From assembly GCF_001509835.1 (NCBI RefSeq), contig NZ_JXTJ01000006.1, forward strand, positions 124,001 to 188,000: a DNA stretch of 64,000 nt, written 5' to 3'. The DNA is from Allobosea sp. WAO. Its GTDB lineage: Bacteria; Pseudomonadota; Alphaproteobacteria; Rhizobiales; Beijerinckiaceae. Below are positions 17,057 to 25,987 of this stretch, in pieces (position 1 is the first letter of the stretch; every line of letters begins with the position of its first letter). The notes under the pieces are model-generated. The model saw only the letters and a list, made by a program, of their open reading frames with translations, did no database searches and was not told the DNA's origin. Made by a program: the position numbers and the translations under genes.

Positions 17057-17896
17057 ATGCCCGTCTTCGCCATCCCCTTCCCAGTGATCGATCCCGTCGC
17101 GCTCCAGATCGGGCCGCTCGCGATCAAATGGTACGGGCTCGCCTATGTCGCCGGGTTGCTCGGCGGCTGGTGGTATGCCCGCAAGCTGGTGATGGCCGAC
17201 GGGCTGTGGGGCGGCCGGGCGCGGCCCGGCGCCGACCAGCTCGACGACATGCTGCTCTTCGTCGCGCTCGGCGTCGTGCTCGGCGGGCGCCTCGGCTTCG
17301 TCCTGTTCTACGATCTCGAGCGCTACCTCGCCCGGCCGCAGGACATTATCGCGGTCTGGCAGGGCGGCATGTCCTTCCATGGCGGGCTGATCGGGGCGGC
17401 GACCGGGCTTGTCCTGTTCGCGCGCCGGCGCGGCGTGCCGGTGCTCAGCGTCTTCGATCTCTCGGCCGCGGTCGTGCCGATCGGGCTTTTCCTTGGCCGC
17501 ATCGCCAATTTCATCAATGCCGAGCTCTGGGGCCGGCCGGCGCCGGATGTGCCCTGGGCGATGATCTTCCCGCATGCCGGGCCAGTGCCGCGCCACCCGA
17601 GTCAGCTCTACGAGGCCTTCGGCGAAGGTCTGGTGCTCTTCATCCTGCTCGCTCTGGTCGTGCGGGCCGGTGGCTTCAAGCGGCCGGGCCTTGTCGCCGG
17701 CGTGTTCGGCATGGGCTATGCGGTGGCGCGCATCGCCGCCGAGTTCTTCCGCGAGCCCGACCCGCAGCTCGGCTTCCTGTTCGGCACCGGCACGGGCGGC
17801 GGCGGGTTGACCATGGGCATGCTGTTGTCGATCCCGCTCTTCCTGGCAGGGCTCGCCCTCGTCCTGCGTGCAAGGCGGGGGCAGGCGCAATCGTGA
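17057..17896 (+). CDS. lgt: Prolipoprotein diacylglyceryl transferase
   Basis: 279 residues from ATG 17057 (MPVFAIPFPVIDPVALQIGP), with about seven membrane helices. Lgt landmarks are WYGLAYVAGLLGGWWYA, GGRLGFVLFYD, the catalytic His region GGMSFHGGLIGAATG, the Lgt signature GRIANFINAELWGRP and HPSQLYEAFGEG. It transfers diacylglycerol from phosphatidylglycerol to the lipobox cysteine of prolipoproteins. Its stop overlaps the next start (GTGA). Confidence 0.97.
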   Translation: MPVFAIPFPVIDPVALQIGPLAIKWYGLAYVAGLLGGWWYARKLVMADGLWGGRARPGADQLDDMLLFVALGVVLGGRLGFVLFYDLERYLARPQDIIAVWQGGMSFHGGLIGAATGLVLFARRRGVPVLSVFDLSAAVVPIGLFLGRIANFINAELWGRPAPDVPWAMIFPHAGPVPRHPSQLYEAFGEGLVLFILLALVVRAGGFKRPGLVAGVFGMGYAVARIAAEFFREPDPQLGFLFGTGTGGGGLTMGMLLSIPLFLAGLALVLRARRGQAQS

Positions 17897-18999
17897 CGCC
17901 GCTGGCGCAGGAACTCGTCCGGCTGATCCGCGACGAGGGGCCGCTCAGCGTCTCTCGCTACATGGCGCTCTGCCTCGGCCACCCGCGCCATGGCTACTAT
18001 ATGAAGCAGGACCCGTTCGGCGCTGCCGGCGACTTCACCACGGCGCCGGAGATCAGCCAGGTCTTCGGCGAGCTGATCGGGCTCTGGGCGGCGACGCTCT
18101 GGCGCATGATGGGCGAGCCGGCGGCGTTGCGTCTCGTCGAGCTCGGGCCTGGCCGCGGTACGCTGATGCAGGACATGCTGCGGGCCGGCAAGGTTGTGCC
18201 GGGCTTTCGCGAGGCGCTCACCGTCCATCTGGTCGAGACCAGCCCGGTGCTGCGCGAGCGGCAGAAGCAAACCCTGGCCGCGAGCGGCGTGGCTCCCCTC
18301 TGGCATGAGCGGATCGGGGACGCGCTCGCAGGTCCGGCGATCATCGTCGCCAACGAACTCCTCGACGCGCTGCCGCTCGACCAGTTCGTGCTGACGCCGG
18401 AAGGCTGGCGCGAGCGGCTGGTCGGCCTCGACAGCGAGGGCCAGCTCGCTTTTGGATTGTCGGCGGAGCCTGAAACCAAGATCGCGCGCGCAGCCCCACA
18501 GGGTTCGTTGCTCGAGCAGCCCTTGGCCGCCCTGGATATGGCCGCGACGGTCGCGCGCCATGTCGCGGCAGCGGGCGGTGCCGGCCTGTTCATCGATTAT
18601 GGCGCAGCGCAGACCGGCTTCGGCGACACCCTCCAGGCGATGCGCCGGCATGGCTTCGTCGCCCCATTGGCTGACCCCGGCGATGCCGACCTCACTGTGC
18701 ATGTCGATTTCGCGCGCATGGCGCAGGCTGGCCTTTCCGCCGGCGCGGCGGCGCACGGTCCGGTGACGCAACGCGATTTCCTGCTGGCGTTGGGGCTCGA
18801 TCAGCGCGTTGCGGCGCTGTCGCGGCGGGCGACGCCGGAGCAGGCGGCGACGCTGCTGGCAGGCGCGAGCCGGCTGGTCGAGGCCGGCAGCGAGACCGAT
18901 ATGGGGCAGCTCTTCAAGGTGCTGGCATTGGCCGACCCGCGCCTGCCGCTTCTGCCCGGATTTGACCTTCATCGCCTGCCAGAGCAGGCCGTCCCCTGA
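17893..18999 (+). CDS. SAM-dependent methyltransferase, MidA/NDUFAF7 family
   Basis: 368 residues from GTG 17893. Blocks typical of the family are SRYMALCLGHPRHGYYM, DPFGAAGDFTTAPEISQVFG, the SAM-binding loop LVELGPGRGTLMQDML, ANELLDALPLDQFV and FIDYGAAQTGFGDTLQA. Mitochondrial members methylate an arginine of a complex I subunit, so the bacterial protein may act in complex I assembly; this is inference. The upstream open part of this frame overlaps lgt and is not coding. Confidence 0.93.
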   Translation: MTPLAQELVRLIRDEGPLSVSRYMALCLGHPRHGYYMKQDPFGAAGDFTTAPEISQVFGELIGLWAATLWRMMGEPAALRLVELGPGRGTLMQDMLRAGKVVPGFREALTVHLVETSPVLRERQKQTLAASGVAPLWHERIGDALAGPAIIVANELLDALPLDQFVLTPEGWRERLVGLDSEGQLAFGLSAEPETKIARAAPQGSLLEQPLAALDMAATVARHVAAAGGAGLFIDYGAAQTGFGDTLQAMRRHGFVAPLADPGDADLTVHVDFARMAQAGLSAGAAAHGPVTQRDFLLALGLDQRVAALSRRATPEQAATLLAGASRLVEAGSETDMGQLFKVLALADPRLPLLPGFDLHRLPEQAVP

Positions 19000-19016
19000 A
19001 TCGGAGCCGGAAAGCG

Positions 19017-19781
19017 ATGTTCATCACCTCTCCTGATCTTGCCGGCGAAGCCGGCATCCGGCACGCCTTCTTCACGCGCGAGGGCGGGGTCTCGACCGGG
19101 ATCTACGCCTCGCTGAACGGCGGTGTCGGCTCGCGTGACGATCAGGCCCATGTCGCCGAGAATCGGGCGCGCATGGCGGCGCATCTCGGTGTCGAGCGTG
19201 ACAAGCTCGTCAGCGTCTACCAGGTGCATTCTCCCGATGTCGCCGTGGTGACCGGGCCCTGGCCGGCCGAGCGCCCGCAGGCGGATGCGATGGTGACTGT
19301 CGCCCACGGCGTCGCTCTCGGCGTTTCCAGCGCCGATTGCGGGCCGATCCTGTTCGCCGATAGCGAGGCTGGCGTGATCGGCGCGGCCCATTCCGGCTGG
19401 AAGGGGGCTTTCGGCGGCGTCGTCGGCGCAACCGTGACGGCGATGGAGAAGCTCGGTGCGCGGCGCGAGCGCATCGTCGCCGTGCTCGGCCCGACGATCA
19501 GCGCCACGGCCTATGAGGTCGGGCCGGAATTCATCGAGCGCTTCAAGGCTGAGAATCCGACCTATTCGCGCTTCTTCCACGCCTCGGAGCGCCCGGCACA
19601 TGCGATGTTCGACCTGCCGGCCTTCATCGCCCATCGCGCCCAGGAGGCTGGGATCGGCCGCTTCGTCGATCTCGCGCTGTGCACCTATGGCGACGAAGCC
19701 CGTTTCTACAGCTATCGGCGGACGACTCATCGCCAGGAAGCCGATTACGGGCGGCTGATCTCGGCGATCGCGCTATCCTGA
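19017..19781 (+). CDS. pgeF: Multicopper/purine nucleoside phosphorylase-like (YfiH/PgeF) protein
   Basis: 254 residues of the DUF152/laccase-domain family. Metal-site motifs are HAFFTREGGVSTGIYASLN, VYQVHSPDV, SADCGPILFAD and the Cys-His core GAAHSGWKGAFGG. Members act on purine nucleosides or edit peptidoglycan precursors (PgeF). The ATG is 17 bases after the methyltransferase stop, completing the conserved lgt-midA-pgeF group. Confidence 0.92.
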   Translation: MFITSPDLAGEAGIRHAFFTREGGVSTGIYASLNGGVGSRDDQAHVAENRARMAAHLGVERDKLVSVYQVHSPDVAVVTGPWPAERPQADAMVTVAHGVALGVSSADCGPILFADSEAGVIGAAHSGWKGAFGGVVGATVTAMEKLGARRERIVAVLGPTISATAYEVGPEFIERFKAENPTYSRFFHASERPAHAMFDLPAFIAHRAQEAGIGRFVDLALCTYGDEARFYSYRRTTHRQEADYGRLISAIALS

Positions 19782-19881
19782 TCCCAACCTGCCTGCCCTT
19801 GCGTCATCTTTTGTTGCTTGTGGGGCGGGGCGGAGTCATCCTTCCGCGGTCATCCACCATCAACATGGCTGCGGGGGACAC

Positions 19882-20166
19882 ATGGAACAAATCCTGATGA
19901 ATCTGGTCGCCGGGGCGATCGGCGGCAATGCTGCAGGCAAGGCTTCGCCGACCTTCGATCTCGGGACCATCGGCAACACCATCGCCGGACTAGTTGGCGG
20001 TGGCGTGCTCGGCCAGCTGGTCCCGATCGTGCTTCCGGCGATCACCGCGGCGGCGGCAGGCGGCAATCTCAGCATCGGCGGCATCCTCGCCAACCTGATC
20101 AGCGGTGGTGCCGGCGGCGCGATCCTGACCGCGATCATCGGCGCGGTGAAGAACAAGGCCGCCTGA
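19882..20166 (+). CDS. Small Gly/Ala-rich hydrophobic protein
   Basis: 94 residues, glycine- and alanine-rich with long hydrophobic runs (AGLVGGGVLGQLVPIVLPAI, GGAGGAILTAIIGAVKNKAA) and no signal-peptide cleavage site. It begins MEQILMNLVAGAIGGNAAGK. Homologous small proteins are frequent but uncharacterised in Hyphomicrobiales. Likely membrane-associated or self-assembling; function unknown. It stands alone, 100 bases after pgeF. Confidence 0.75.
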   Translation: MEQILMNLVAGAIGGNAAGKASPTFDLGTIGNTIAGLVGGGVLGQLVPIVLPAITAAAAGGNLSIGGILANLISGGAGGAILTAIIGAVKNKAA

Positions 20167-20320
20167 GGCGCGCAAAGCTGGAAGGCGCTGCCCGTCGCCG
20201 AGAGCTCTGACGCTGCCATTCGTAAGTTCACGCGATTCGCGCATGAGCATTCGCGGCGGAACCACTTGTCGCCGCACATCGCGGGAGGGCAATCTCGCGC
20301 GCCTTGTGTGGAGACCGGCG

Positions 20321-20950
20321 ATGCAGCGACAGATCGACTACTATTTCTCCCTCCTTTCGCCCTGGACCTATCTCGGGCACGAGCTTTTCCTGTCGATCGC
20401 TGCGCGCCATGGCTGCACGATCAATTATCTACCGGTGCCGCTGCGCTCGGTCTTCGACGAGACCGGCGGCCTGCCGTTGCCCAAGCGCCACCCGGTCCGC
20501 CAGCGCTATCGCATCCTCGAATTGCAGCGCTGGCGCGAGCGACGTGGAAAGGCGCTCAACCTGTTCCCGCGCCATTTCCCGCTCGACATCGCACTCGCGG
20601 ACCGGGCGCTGATCGCGGCGACGCTCGCCGGCAAGGACCCCGGTGCCTTCATGGAGCGGGTGCTGGCCGGCGTCTGGGCGCAGGAACTCGACCTGTCCCA
20701 GCACGGGCTGGTGATCGAGATGGCCGATGCGTCCGGGCTCGACGGGCAGGCGCTGGTCGGACAGGCCGAGTCGGAGGCGGTGGCGGCGCGCTATGCGGCG
20801 TCGAGCGAGGCGGCGGTCAAAGCCGGTGTCTTCGGCGCGCCGAGCTATGTCCTCGGCGGCGAGGTGTTCTGGGGCCAGGATCGGCTCGAATTGCTCGATG
20901 ACGCGCTGGCGAGCGGCAGGGCGCCCTACAGCACCGAGGCGAAGGCCTGA
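20321..20950 (+). CDS. 2-hydroxychromene-2-carboxylate isomerase/DsbA-like protein
   Basis: 209 residues from ATG 20321. DsbA-like thioredoxin fold: IDYYFSLLSPWTYLGHELFL opens it, with Ser in place of Cys as in kappa-class GST/HCCA isomerases, and GVFGAPSYVLGGEVFWGQDR closes it (cis-Pro in GAPSY). Members use glutathione to isomerise aromatic carboxylates. No naphthalene-degradation genes lie nearby, so the true substrate is uncertain. Confidence 0.9.
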   Translation: MQRQIDYYFSLLSPWTYLGHELFLSIAARHGCTINYLPVPLRSVFDETGGLPLPKRHPVRQRYRILELQRWRERRGKALNLFPRHFPLDIALADRALIAATLAGKDPGAFMERVLAGVWAQELDLSQHGLVIEMADASGLDGQALVGQAESEAVAARYAASSEAAVKAGVFGAPSYVLGGEVFWGQDRLELLDDALASGRAPYSTEAKA

Positions 20951-20963
20951 GCGGCGGGCATCG

Positions 20964-21713
20964 TCAATCGACGATGTCAGGCGTGCGCCAGCCGAGGTGT
21001 TGGCCGGCGTCGACCGCAATCATCTGTCCGGTGATCGCCTCGGCGCGAGCGAGATAGAACACCGCATCGGCGATCTCCCGGGGCTCGACCTTGCGGTTCA
21101 GCAGCGTGCCGGCCGCCTCGGCGGCGAGGGCGTCTTCGCCGCCATGGGAATTGGCGAAGGTCGGGCCGGGGCCGACGGCGTTGACGCGGATCCGCGGGGC
21201 GAGCGCCTGCGCCATGGTCGTCGTCGCCGCCAGCAGGGCCGACTTGGTCAGCGTGTAGGAATAGTACTGCGGCGTCAGCTTGCGGACGCGCTGGTCGATG
21301 ATGTTGACGATCGCGCCCTTCCGGTCTGCCGGAAGCCGATTGGCCATCGCCCCGGCGAGGACCGAGGGAGCGCGCAGGTTGATCGAGAATTGCCGATTCC
21401 AGCGCAGCACCTCGAGCGAGCGGAGATCGTCGACCAGGAAGCTCGAGGCGTTGTTGACCAGCAGGGTCACCGGGCCGAACGCCGCTTCCGCGGCCGGCAG
21501 GACGCCGTCTACCGCGGCGGCGTCGACCAGATCGGCGGTGACGACGGCGGCCAGACCACCCTTCGCGCGAATCTGCGCGGCGAGTCCCTCGGCCTCGCTG
21601 CGGGACTGGTTGCAATGGATCACCACCGCGTAGCCCGCCTCCGCCAGGCGCTCGACGATCGCGCGGCCGATGCGTCGCGCGCCGCCGGTGACGAGTGCGA
21701 CCTCAGCGGCCAT
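20964..21713 (-). CDS. SDR-family oxidoreductase, pteridine-reductase-like
   Basis: 249 residues from ATG 21713. Rossmann start VALVTGGARRIGRAIVERLA (the ARRIG variant seen in FolM and pteridine reductases), LLVNNASSFLVDDLRSL, and the catalytic Tyr/Lys in YYSYTLTKSALLAAT. It probably reduces a pterin or a ketone with NADPH. It overlaps the start of the glycosyltransferase upstream by 11 bases, so the two are translationally coupled. Confidence 0.9.
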   Translation of the reverse strand: MAAEVALVTGGARRIGRAIVERLAEAGYAVVIHCNQSRSEAEGLAAQIRAKGGLAAVVTADLVDAAAVDGVLPAAEAAFGPVTLLVNNASSFLVDDLRSLEVLRWNRQFSINLRAPSVLAGAMANRLPADRKGAIVNIIDQRVRKLTPQYYSYTLTKSALLAATTTMAQALAPRIRVNAVGPGPTFANSHGGEDALAAEAAGTLLNRKVEPREIADAVFYLARAEAITGQMIAVDAGQHLGWRTPDIVD

Positions 21714-22500
21714 CGTGGCCTCCTTCGTGGCGCTCGCCGCGACGCTGGAGCCGGCGCTCCCAATGCTTGGCAACACGCAGATAGCGGTAGAACGCGTAGT
21801 TCATGGCGGTCATGAAGCCGTAGACCCCGCGCAGGGCGTGTCGGCGGCCGATATAGGCCTTCAAGAAATTCCCTGGGAATTCCAGCGCCAGCCGCAGGGC
21901 CGAGAGCGTCGCGCCACGCTGGTCGAGATCGTCGGCCTGGGCGTCGCTGTAGGAATTGAGCTTGGCGATCTGCTCGCCGAGCGAGCGCACGGAGTAGTGA
22001 TGGATCGTCCCCTTCAGCCGGCCGACGCGGACGCCGGGCTGAAGCTCGACACGATCATGTACAGGGGAGGGCGAGTAGCGTCCCTTGTCGCTGCGATACA
22101 GGCGGACCGGCGTCAGGGCGTAGGCGAAGCGGTGTGGCGCGCCCTCGCCGGGAAAAACCTCGGCGATACGCAGCTTATAGGCATCTTCGGCCGGCTCGCC
22201 GGTGGCGAACAGAGCGGCAATCTCGTTCACAAGTTCGGGCGGTGCCACCTCGTCGGCATCGAGATTGAGCAGCCATCGATGGCGGCATTGCTCTTCGGCG
22301 AAGCGCTTTTGCGGGCCGTAGCCCGGCCAGGGATTTGTAATGACGCGCGCGCCCAGTTCGGCGGCAACGGCCTGCGTGCCGTCGGTCGAGCCGGAATCGA
22401 CCACCACGATGTCGTCGCTGAGCGAGCGCACTGCCGCGATCGTACGGCCGATCCGGTCAGCTTCGTCGCGGGCTATGATGAAAATCGAGAGAGGCGGCAC
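21703..22500 (-). CDS. Glycosyltransferase family 2, LPS-core type
   Basis: 265 residues. GT-A fold with LSIFIIARDEADRIGRTIA, VVVDSGSTDGTQAVAAELGA, and the divalent-metal motif LNLDADEVAPPE. The remainder (RRHALRGVYGFMTAMNYAF, HWERR) matches the LgtF/WaaE-type core glycosyltransferases that add a sugar to lipooligosaccharide heptose. The acceptor is inferred. First gene of a two-gene leftward unit with the SDR. Confidence 0.92.
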   Translation of the reverse strand: MPPLSIFIIARDEADRIGRTIAAVRSLSDDIVVVDSGSTDGTQAVAAELGARVITNPWPGYGPQKRFAEEQCRHRWLLNLDADEVAPPELVNEIAALFATGEPAEDAYKLRIAEVFPGEGAPHRFAYALTPVRLYRSDKGRYSPSPVHDRVELQPGVRVGRLKGTIHHYSVRSLGEQIAKLNSYSDAQADDLDQRGATLSALRLALEFPGNFLKAYIGRRHALRGVYGFMTAMNYAFYRYLRVAKHWERRLQRRGERHEGGHDGR

Positions 22501-22887
22501 GCAAAGCGTCTCGGTGGCGAGGGAATGTGGGCTAAAGCATGAGGCGCCGAAGCCTGCAAGCAGCGCCGGGGTCCGATGCCTTTCGGAAGGCCGCCGGGAA
22601 CCCAGATCGGATTGCGGCGTTTCTGTGGTGGCTCGTGCGTACTCAAACGTACCCGCTGCCGTTACGTTAGTATTCGATTCAGCATTCAGATTGCGTTAAC
22701 AATCACTAACCAGCGTTGATCAATGTGCCTTGATGCTTCTGCCTTCTGCCGCATTTTCGCCGCGGTCTGGCAAGCTAGCTGTGTTCTCGCCGCAACAGAC
22801 ACCGGCGGCAAAGATGCCTATAACGGGGTCATCGAAATCACCGTCGGTCCAGCGCCGGCACCAGTGACGACTACCAAGGAGTATACC
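22501..22887 (+). promoter_or_regulatory. 387-base region upstream of the outer-membrane protein gene
   Basis: No gene is supported here. The AT-richer stretch around 22660-22725, relative to its surroundings, is the likely promoter area of the highly expressed barrel protein, though no -35/-10 pair stands out. TTAAC/CTAAC near 22696-22710 resembles two CtrA half-sites but with wrong spacing. An in-frame upstream ORF start at 22723 has no homology to the barrel family. Confidence 0.35.
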
Positions 22888-23538
22888 ATGAAGAAGTTTC
22901 TGCTTTCGGGCGTTGCGGCCCTCGGCCTCATCGCCGCTGGCGCTGCCTCCGCTGCCGACCTGCCGAGCCGCAAGGGCCCGGTCGTGGCTCCGGTCTACGT
23001 TCCCGTCTTCACCTGGACCGGCTTCTACGTCGGTGCCAACGCCGGCTACGGCTGGGGTAACGTGAACCTCAACGGTTGGGCCAACAACATCGGCGATCTC
23101 GACGGCTTCGTCGGTGGTGGCCAGGTCGGTTACAACTACCAGATGGGCCAGTTCGTGATCGGCGCGGAAGCCGATTTCCAGGGCGCCGATCTCGGCACCG
23201 GCCGCGGCATCTTCGGTGAGAGCGTCAAGACCGAGTACTTCGGCACCGTCCGCGCTCGCGTCGGCGTCGCCTTCGACCGGTTCCTGCCCTACATCACCGG
23301 TGGTTGGGCCTACGGCAACGTCAAGACCTCGATCCCGGGTCTGGCCTTCTCGTCCGACCGCAGCCACACCGGTGGTTACACTGTCGGCGCGGGCGTCGAG
23401 TACGCCTTCACCAACAACCTGATCGGCGGCGTCGAGTACCTCTACGTCGATCTCGGCGAGAAGAACATCCTCGGCGCCGGCACCAAGGTCGGCACCGACT
23501 TCTCGGTGGTCCGCGCCCGCCTCAGCTACAAGTTCTGA
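22888..23538 (+). CDS. Omp25/RopB-type outer-membrane beta-barrel protein
   Basis: 216 residues. ATG 22888 follows AAGGAG. A signal peptide (MKKFLLSGVAALGLIAAGAA) ends at ASA-ADLPS. The mature protein shows alternating strands typical of the 8-strand Omp25/Omp31 barrel: WTGFYVGANAGYGWG, GGGQVGYNYQMGQFVIGAEA, GTVRARVGVAFDRFLPYITG, and a terminal VRARLSYKF ending in Phe for the BAM signal. Structural role in the outer membrane. Codon use is strongly biased to C/G third positions, as for an abundant protein. Confidence 0.94.
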   Translation: MKKFLLSGVAALGLIAAGAASAADLPSRKGPVVAPVYVPVFTWTGFYVGANAGYGWGNVNLNGWANNIGDLDGFVGGGQVGYNYQMGQFVIGAEADFQGADLGTGRGIFGESVKTEYFGTVRARVGVAFDRFLPYITGGWAYGNVKTSIPGLAFSSDRSHTGGYTVGAGVEYAFTNNLIGGVEYLYVDLGEKNILGAGTKVGTDFSVVRARLSYKF

Positions 23539-23563
23539 TTTCTCCTCCCGGAGACGGAACGAG

Positions 23564-23593
23564 ACCCGGTGGCTTCGGCCACCGGGTTTTTCT
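23564..23593 (+). terminator. Rho-independent terminator of the outer-membrane protein gene
   Basis: ACCCGGTGGC (23564-23573), loop TTCG, GCCACCGGGT (23578-23587), then a T-run. A 10-bp stem with a stable UUCG tetraloop, 25 bases after the stop. Confidence 0.92.
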
Positions 23594-23643
23594 TTGTCTG
23601 GAGCGCAGGTAGGGCGACTGCCGGCCCGCCCTTGCTCTCGCAT

Positions 23644-23668
23644 AAAAAAAGCCGCCCTTCCGGGCGGC
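23644..23668 (-). terminator. Rho-independent terminator of the downstream GST gene
   Basis: GCCGCCC (23651-23657), loop TTCC, GGGCGGC (23662-23668), preceded on the plus strand by seven A (23644-23650). Read leftwards this is a hairpin followed by seven U, serving the minus-strand GST gene whose stop lies at 23755. Confidence 0.88.
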
Positions 23669-23754
23669 CTTGTCGTCAAAACTGCGGGCTGGTCGTGCGT
23701 TGGGATGAACGCAGCGGCTCGATGCGATACGTGCTCGTCAGGCCGAGGTCCCGC

Positions 23755-24360
23755 TCATCCCTTGAAGCGGGTCGTCTCGAAGGCCGGTACCTTGGCTGCG
23801 AAGGCATCGAGCCAGGCGACGAGGCGCGGATGCGCAGCGCGCCATTTGCCCTCATGGCGCAGATCGAGATAACCCAGCGCGCAGGCGAGCGCGATTTCGC
23901 CGATACGTGGGCGCTCGGCAAAGGCCGGCGGCTGGGCTTCGAGGACGGCCAGCGCGCGGTCGATCTTGCCCTGCTGGTTCTCGACCCAGCCGGCATGGCG
24001 CATCTCGGACGCCCGGAACCGGACCTCGTAGACCTGCAACAGGGCTGCGTCGCAGATGCCGTCGGCGAGCGCTTGCAGCCGCAATTGCGCGAACCGTTCG
24101 GCTCCGACCGGGATGATCCTCCCGCCACCGGCGAGATGATCGAGGTAGTCGACGATGACCCGCGAGTCGAACAGGGTCGACCCGTCCTCCAGCACCAGGG
24201 TCGGGATCTTGCCGAGCGGGTTCTGCTGGCGCAGCGGGTCGGCGGCATTGGTGGTGTCGGCCACGACGATTTCGATCTTGTCGGTGAGACCGAGCTCGAT
24301 CATGGAAATCTTGACCTTGCGGCCAAACGGCGAAGCGGGAGAGGAGCGCAAGGTCAGCAT
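23755..24360 (-). CDS. Glutathione S-transferase family protein
   Basis: 201 residues from ATG 24360. GST N-domain LTLRSSPASPFGRKVKISM (Ser-Pro-Phe active-site loop of the bacterial/zeta-like type), NPLGKIPTLVLEDG and FDSRVIVDYLDHL. C-domain SALGY-type helix is present as ALACALGYLDLRHEG. Substrate unknown. It lies downstream of rlmJ on the same strand across a 35-base gap and ends in its own terminator. Confidence 0.93.
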   Translation of the reverse strand: MLTLRSSPASPFGRKVKISMIELGLTDKIEIVVADTTNAADPLRQQNPLGKIPTLVLEDGSTLFDSRVIVDYLDHLAGGGRIIPVGAERFAQLRLQALADGICDAALLQVYEVRFRASEMRHAGWVENQQGKIDRALAVLEAQPPAFAERPRIGEIALACALGYLDLRHEGKWRAAHPRLVAWLDAFAAKVPAFETTRFKG

Positions 24361-24395
24361 GGGGTGGCTTTCAAGCTCGTTGCGAATCGGAGCGG

Positions 24396-25247
24396 TCAGC
24401 CGTCGGGGCGGATCGCCTCGCATCGATAGCGCGGGCGCGGGCCTTGCGCGAGGCGCTCGCACAGGGCCGGCAGCAGGATTTCGGCTTCCTGCGCCAGCAG
24501 CCAGGGCGGGTTGACGACCAGCAACCCGGTCGCGCCGAGGCCACCGGCGGCCTCCGGCCTGTCGACATCGATCTCGAGCCTGAGCAGGCGGCCGATGCCG
24601 GCCTCCGATATCGCGGTAACGAGACCGTCCACGGCGCGCTTATCCTTGATCGGATACCAGAGTGCGTAGGTGCCGGTCGGCCATTTGTGCCAAGCGGCGA
24701 TGAAGGCGTCGGCAAGCGTCGCGAACTCGTCCTTTTCCTCGAAGGGAGGGTCGATCAGGACAAGACCCCGCCGCTCCCTGGGCGGGACATTCGCGCCGAG
24801 CGCCACCCAGCCATCGATGGCGAGCGCCTTGCAACGTGAGTCGCGACCGATCGTCTGAACGAGCTTGCGATAGGTGTTCTCGTGCAGCTCGGCGGCGATC
24901 AGCCGGTCGTCGGCGCGCATCGCCTGGCGGCAGAGCCAGGGGGAGCCGGGATAGGCGTCGGCTCCGTAGAGTGCGCGCGCGGCCGCCACGGCCTTGCGCC
25001 AGGGGCTTAGCAACTCCTCGACCGCCGGAGCGAGGGGGGATTGGTCGAGCCGCGCCACGCCGTCGCGCCATTCATGCGTGCGCAACGCCTCATCCGAGCC
25101 GAGATCGTAGCGTCCGGCGCCGGCATGGCTGTCGATGATACGATAGGGCTTATCCTTGGCATTGAGATGCGTGAGGATACGCATCAGCATGACGTGCTTC
25201 AGGATGTCGGCGAAGTTGCCGGCGTGAAAGCCGTGACGGTAGTTCAT
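24396..25247 (-). CDS. rlmJ: 23S rRNA (adenine(2030)-N6)-methyltransferase
   Basis: 283 residues. RlmJ signature at the N-terminus (MNYRHGFHAGNFADILKHVM), the SAM site DSHAGAGRYDL, and the N6-adenine methyltransferase catalytic motif DPPFEE (LVLIDPPFEEKDEF), which is the family's DPPY variant. GLLVVNPPWLL is the conserved C-terminal strand. It modifies A2030 of 23S rRNA during ribosome assembly. Confidence 0.95.
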   Translation of the reverse strand: MNYRHGFHAGNFADILKHVMLMRILTHLNAKDKPYRIIDSHAGAGRYDLGSDEALRTHEWRDGVARLDQSPLAPAVEELLSPWRKAVAAARALYGADAYPGSPWLCRQAMRADDRLIAAELHENTYRKLVQTIGRDSRCKALAIDGWVALGANVPPRERRGLVLIDPPFEEKDEFATLADAFIAAWHKWPTGTYALWYPIKDKRAVDGLVTAISEAGIGRLLRLEIDVDRPEAAGGLGATGLLVVNPPWLLAQEAEILLPALCERLAQGPRPRYRCEAIRPDG

Positions 25248-25303
25248 GTTGCGGTCTTAGCCTGCTTTCACTCCGGCCGATATCGGCCGCGGAGGCGGAG
25301 CGG

Positions 25304-25978
25304 TCAGGGGCTGGCGTTGACCCTGAAGTCGGCTGCGCGGCAGCCGGAGCGGTCAACTTCCTGGCAGGTGCGGAAGCCGCGCAGATCGCGGGTGAAGCAG
25401 ATCCGGACCTCCTGGAGTACGCCGCGACGGCAGGCGACCGACATCATGTCGGTGCGCAGGCCGGGGTTGGCGGCGACGAAGGCGCGTTCGAGATCGATCG
25501 GCGTCCAGGTCTGGTCGCGATCGCTGCCGCGCAGTGCCGGCGGAATCACGATCTTCTCGCGGGCGCGGCGGGTATCGGCGAAATAATCGCTTGGACTGGA
25601 GCCGGCGCAGGTGCCGTGCTTGCGCCATTGATGGCGGGCAAGGCCTTCGGACGGAAACAGGCCCTCGGCTTCCGACATCGCCATGCGCGACGGGCTGCGT
25701 CCGGCAGGGCCGCAATCGGTGGGATAACCGCGTTCGTTCTGTGGCCAGAGCCCGTGCACAACGAAGCCGGGGTTTGCGCCGGGCGCGCATTGCTCGCGCG
25801 AGCGCCCGCGGCCGCCATCCTCGAGCTCGCAGAATCCCGGCGACCAAGAGAGCGCGAGTACGTAGAAATCGAAATCACCGGGCGCGCCGCCACGGCTATG
25901 CTGCGCCTGCGCCGGAGCGCCGAAGGCAGCAAGACCGAGCAGCGCCAGCGATGACAGCCAGCCGCGCGACAGCTTCAT
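25304..25978 (-). CDS. Secreted ribonuclease T2 family protein
   Basis: 224 residues with a signal peptide (SLALLGLAAFGAPAQAQ). Both T2 active-site motifs are intact: CAS1 FVVHGLWPQ and CAS2 HQWRKHGTC, the latter supplying catalytic His/Glu-equivalent and Lys residues. Cysteines are placed for disulfides. It should cleave RNA in the periplasm or outside the cell, perhaps to scavenge phosphate and nucleosides. The next gene upstream (26491-25988) is also a small secreted protein. Confidence 0.95.
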   Translation of the reverse strand: MKLSRGWLSSLALLGLAAFGAPAQAQHSRGGAPGDFDFYVLALSWSPGFCELEDGGRGRSREQCAPGANPGFVVHGLWPQNERGYPTDCGPAGRSPSRMAMSEAEGLFPSEGLARHQWRKHGTCAGSSPSDYFADTRRAREKIVIPPALRGSDRDQTWTPIDLERAFVAANPGLRTDMMSVACRRGVLQEVRICFTRDLRGFRTCQEVDRSGCRAADFRVNASP

Positions 25979-25987
25979 GCTTTGATG

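Noticed and set aside
16999..18999. A 666-residue rightward protein starting before lgt
   Set aside because: The first 298 residues overlap lgt out of frame and are Arg/Ala-rich noise; the methyltransferase starts at GTG 17893.
22690..22715. CtrA-like site TTAAC...CTAAC before the outer-membrane protein gene
   Set aside because: The half-sites are one base short of the canonical TTAA-N7-TTAA spacing and the second half has a mismatch.
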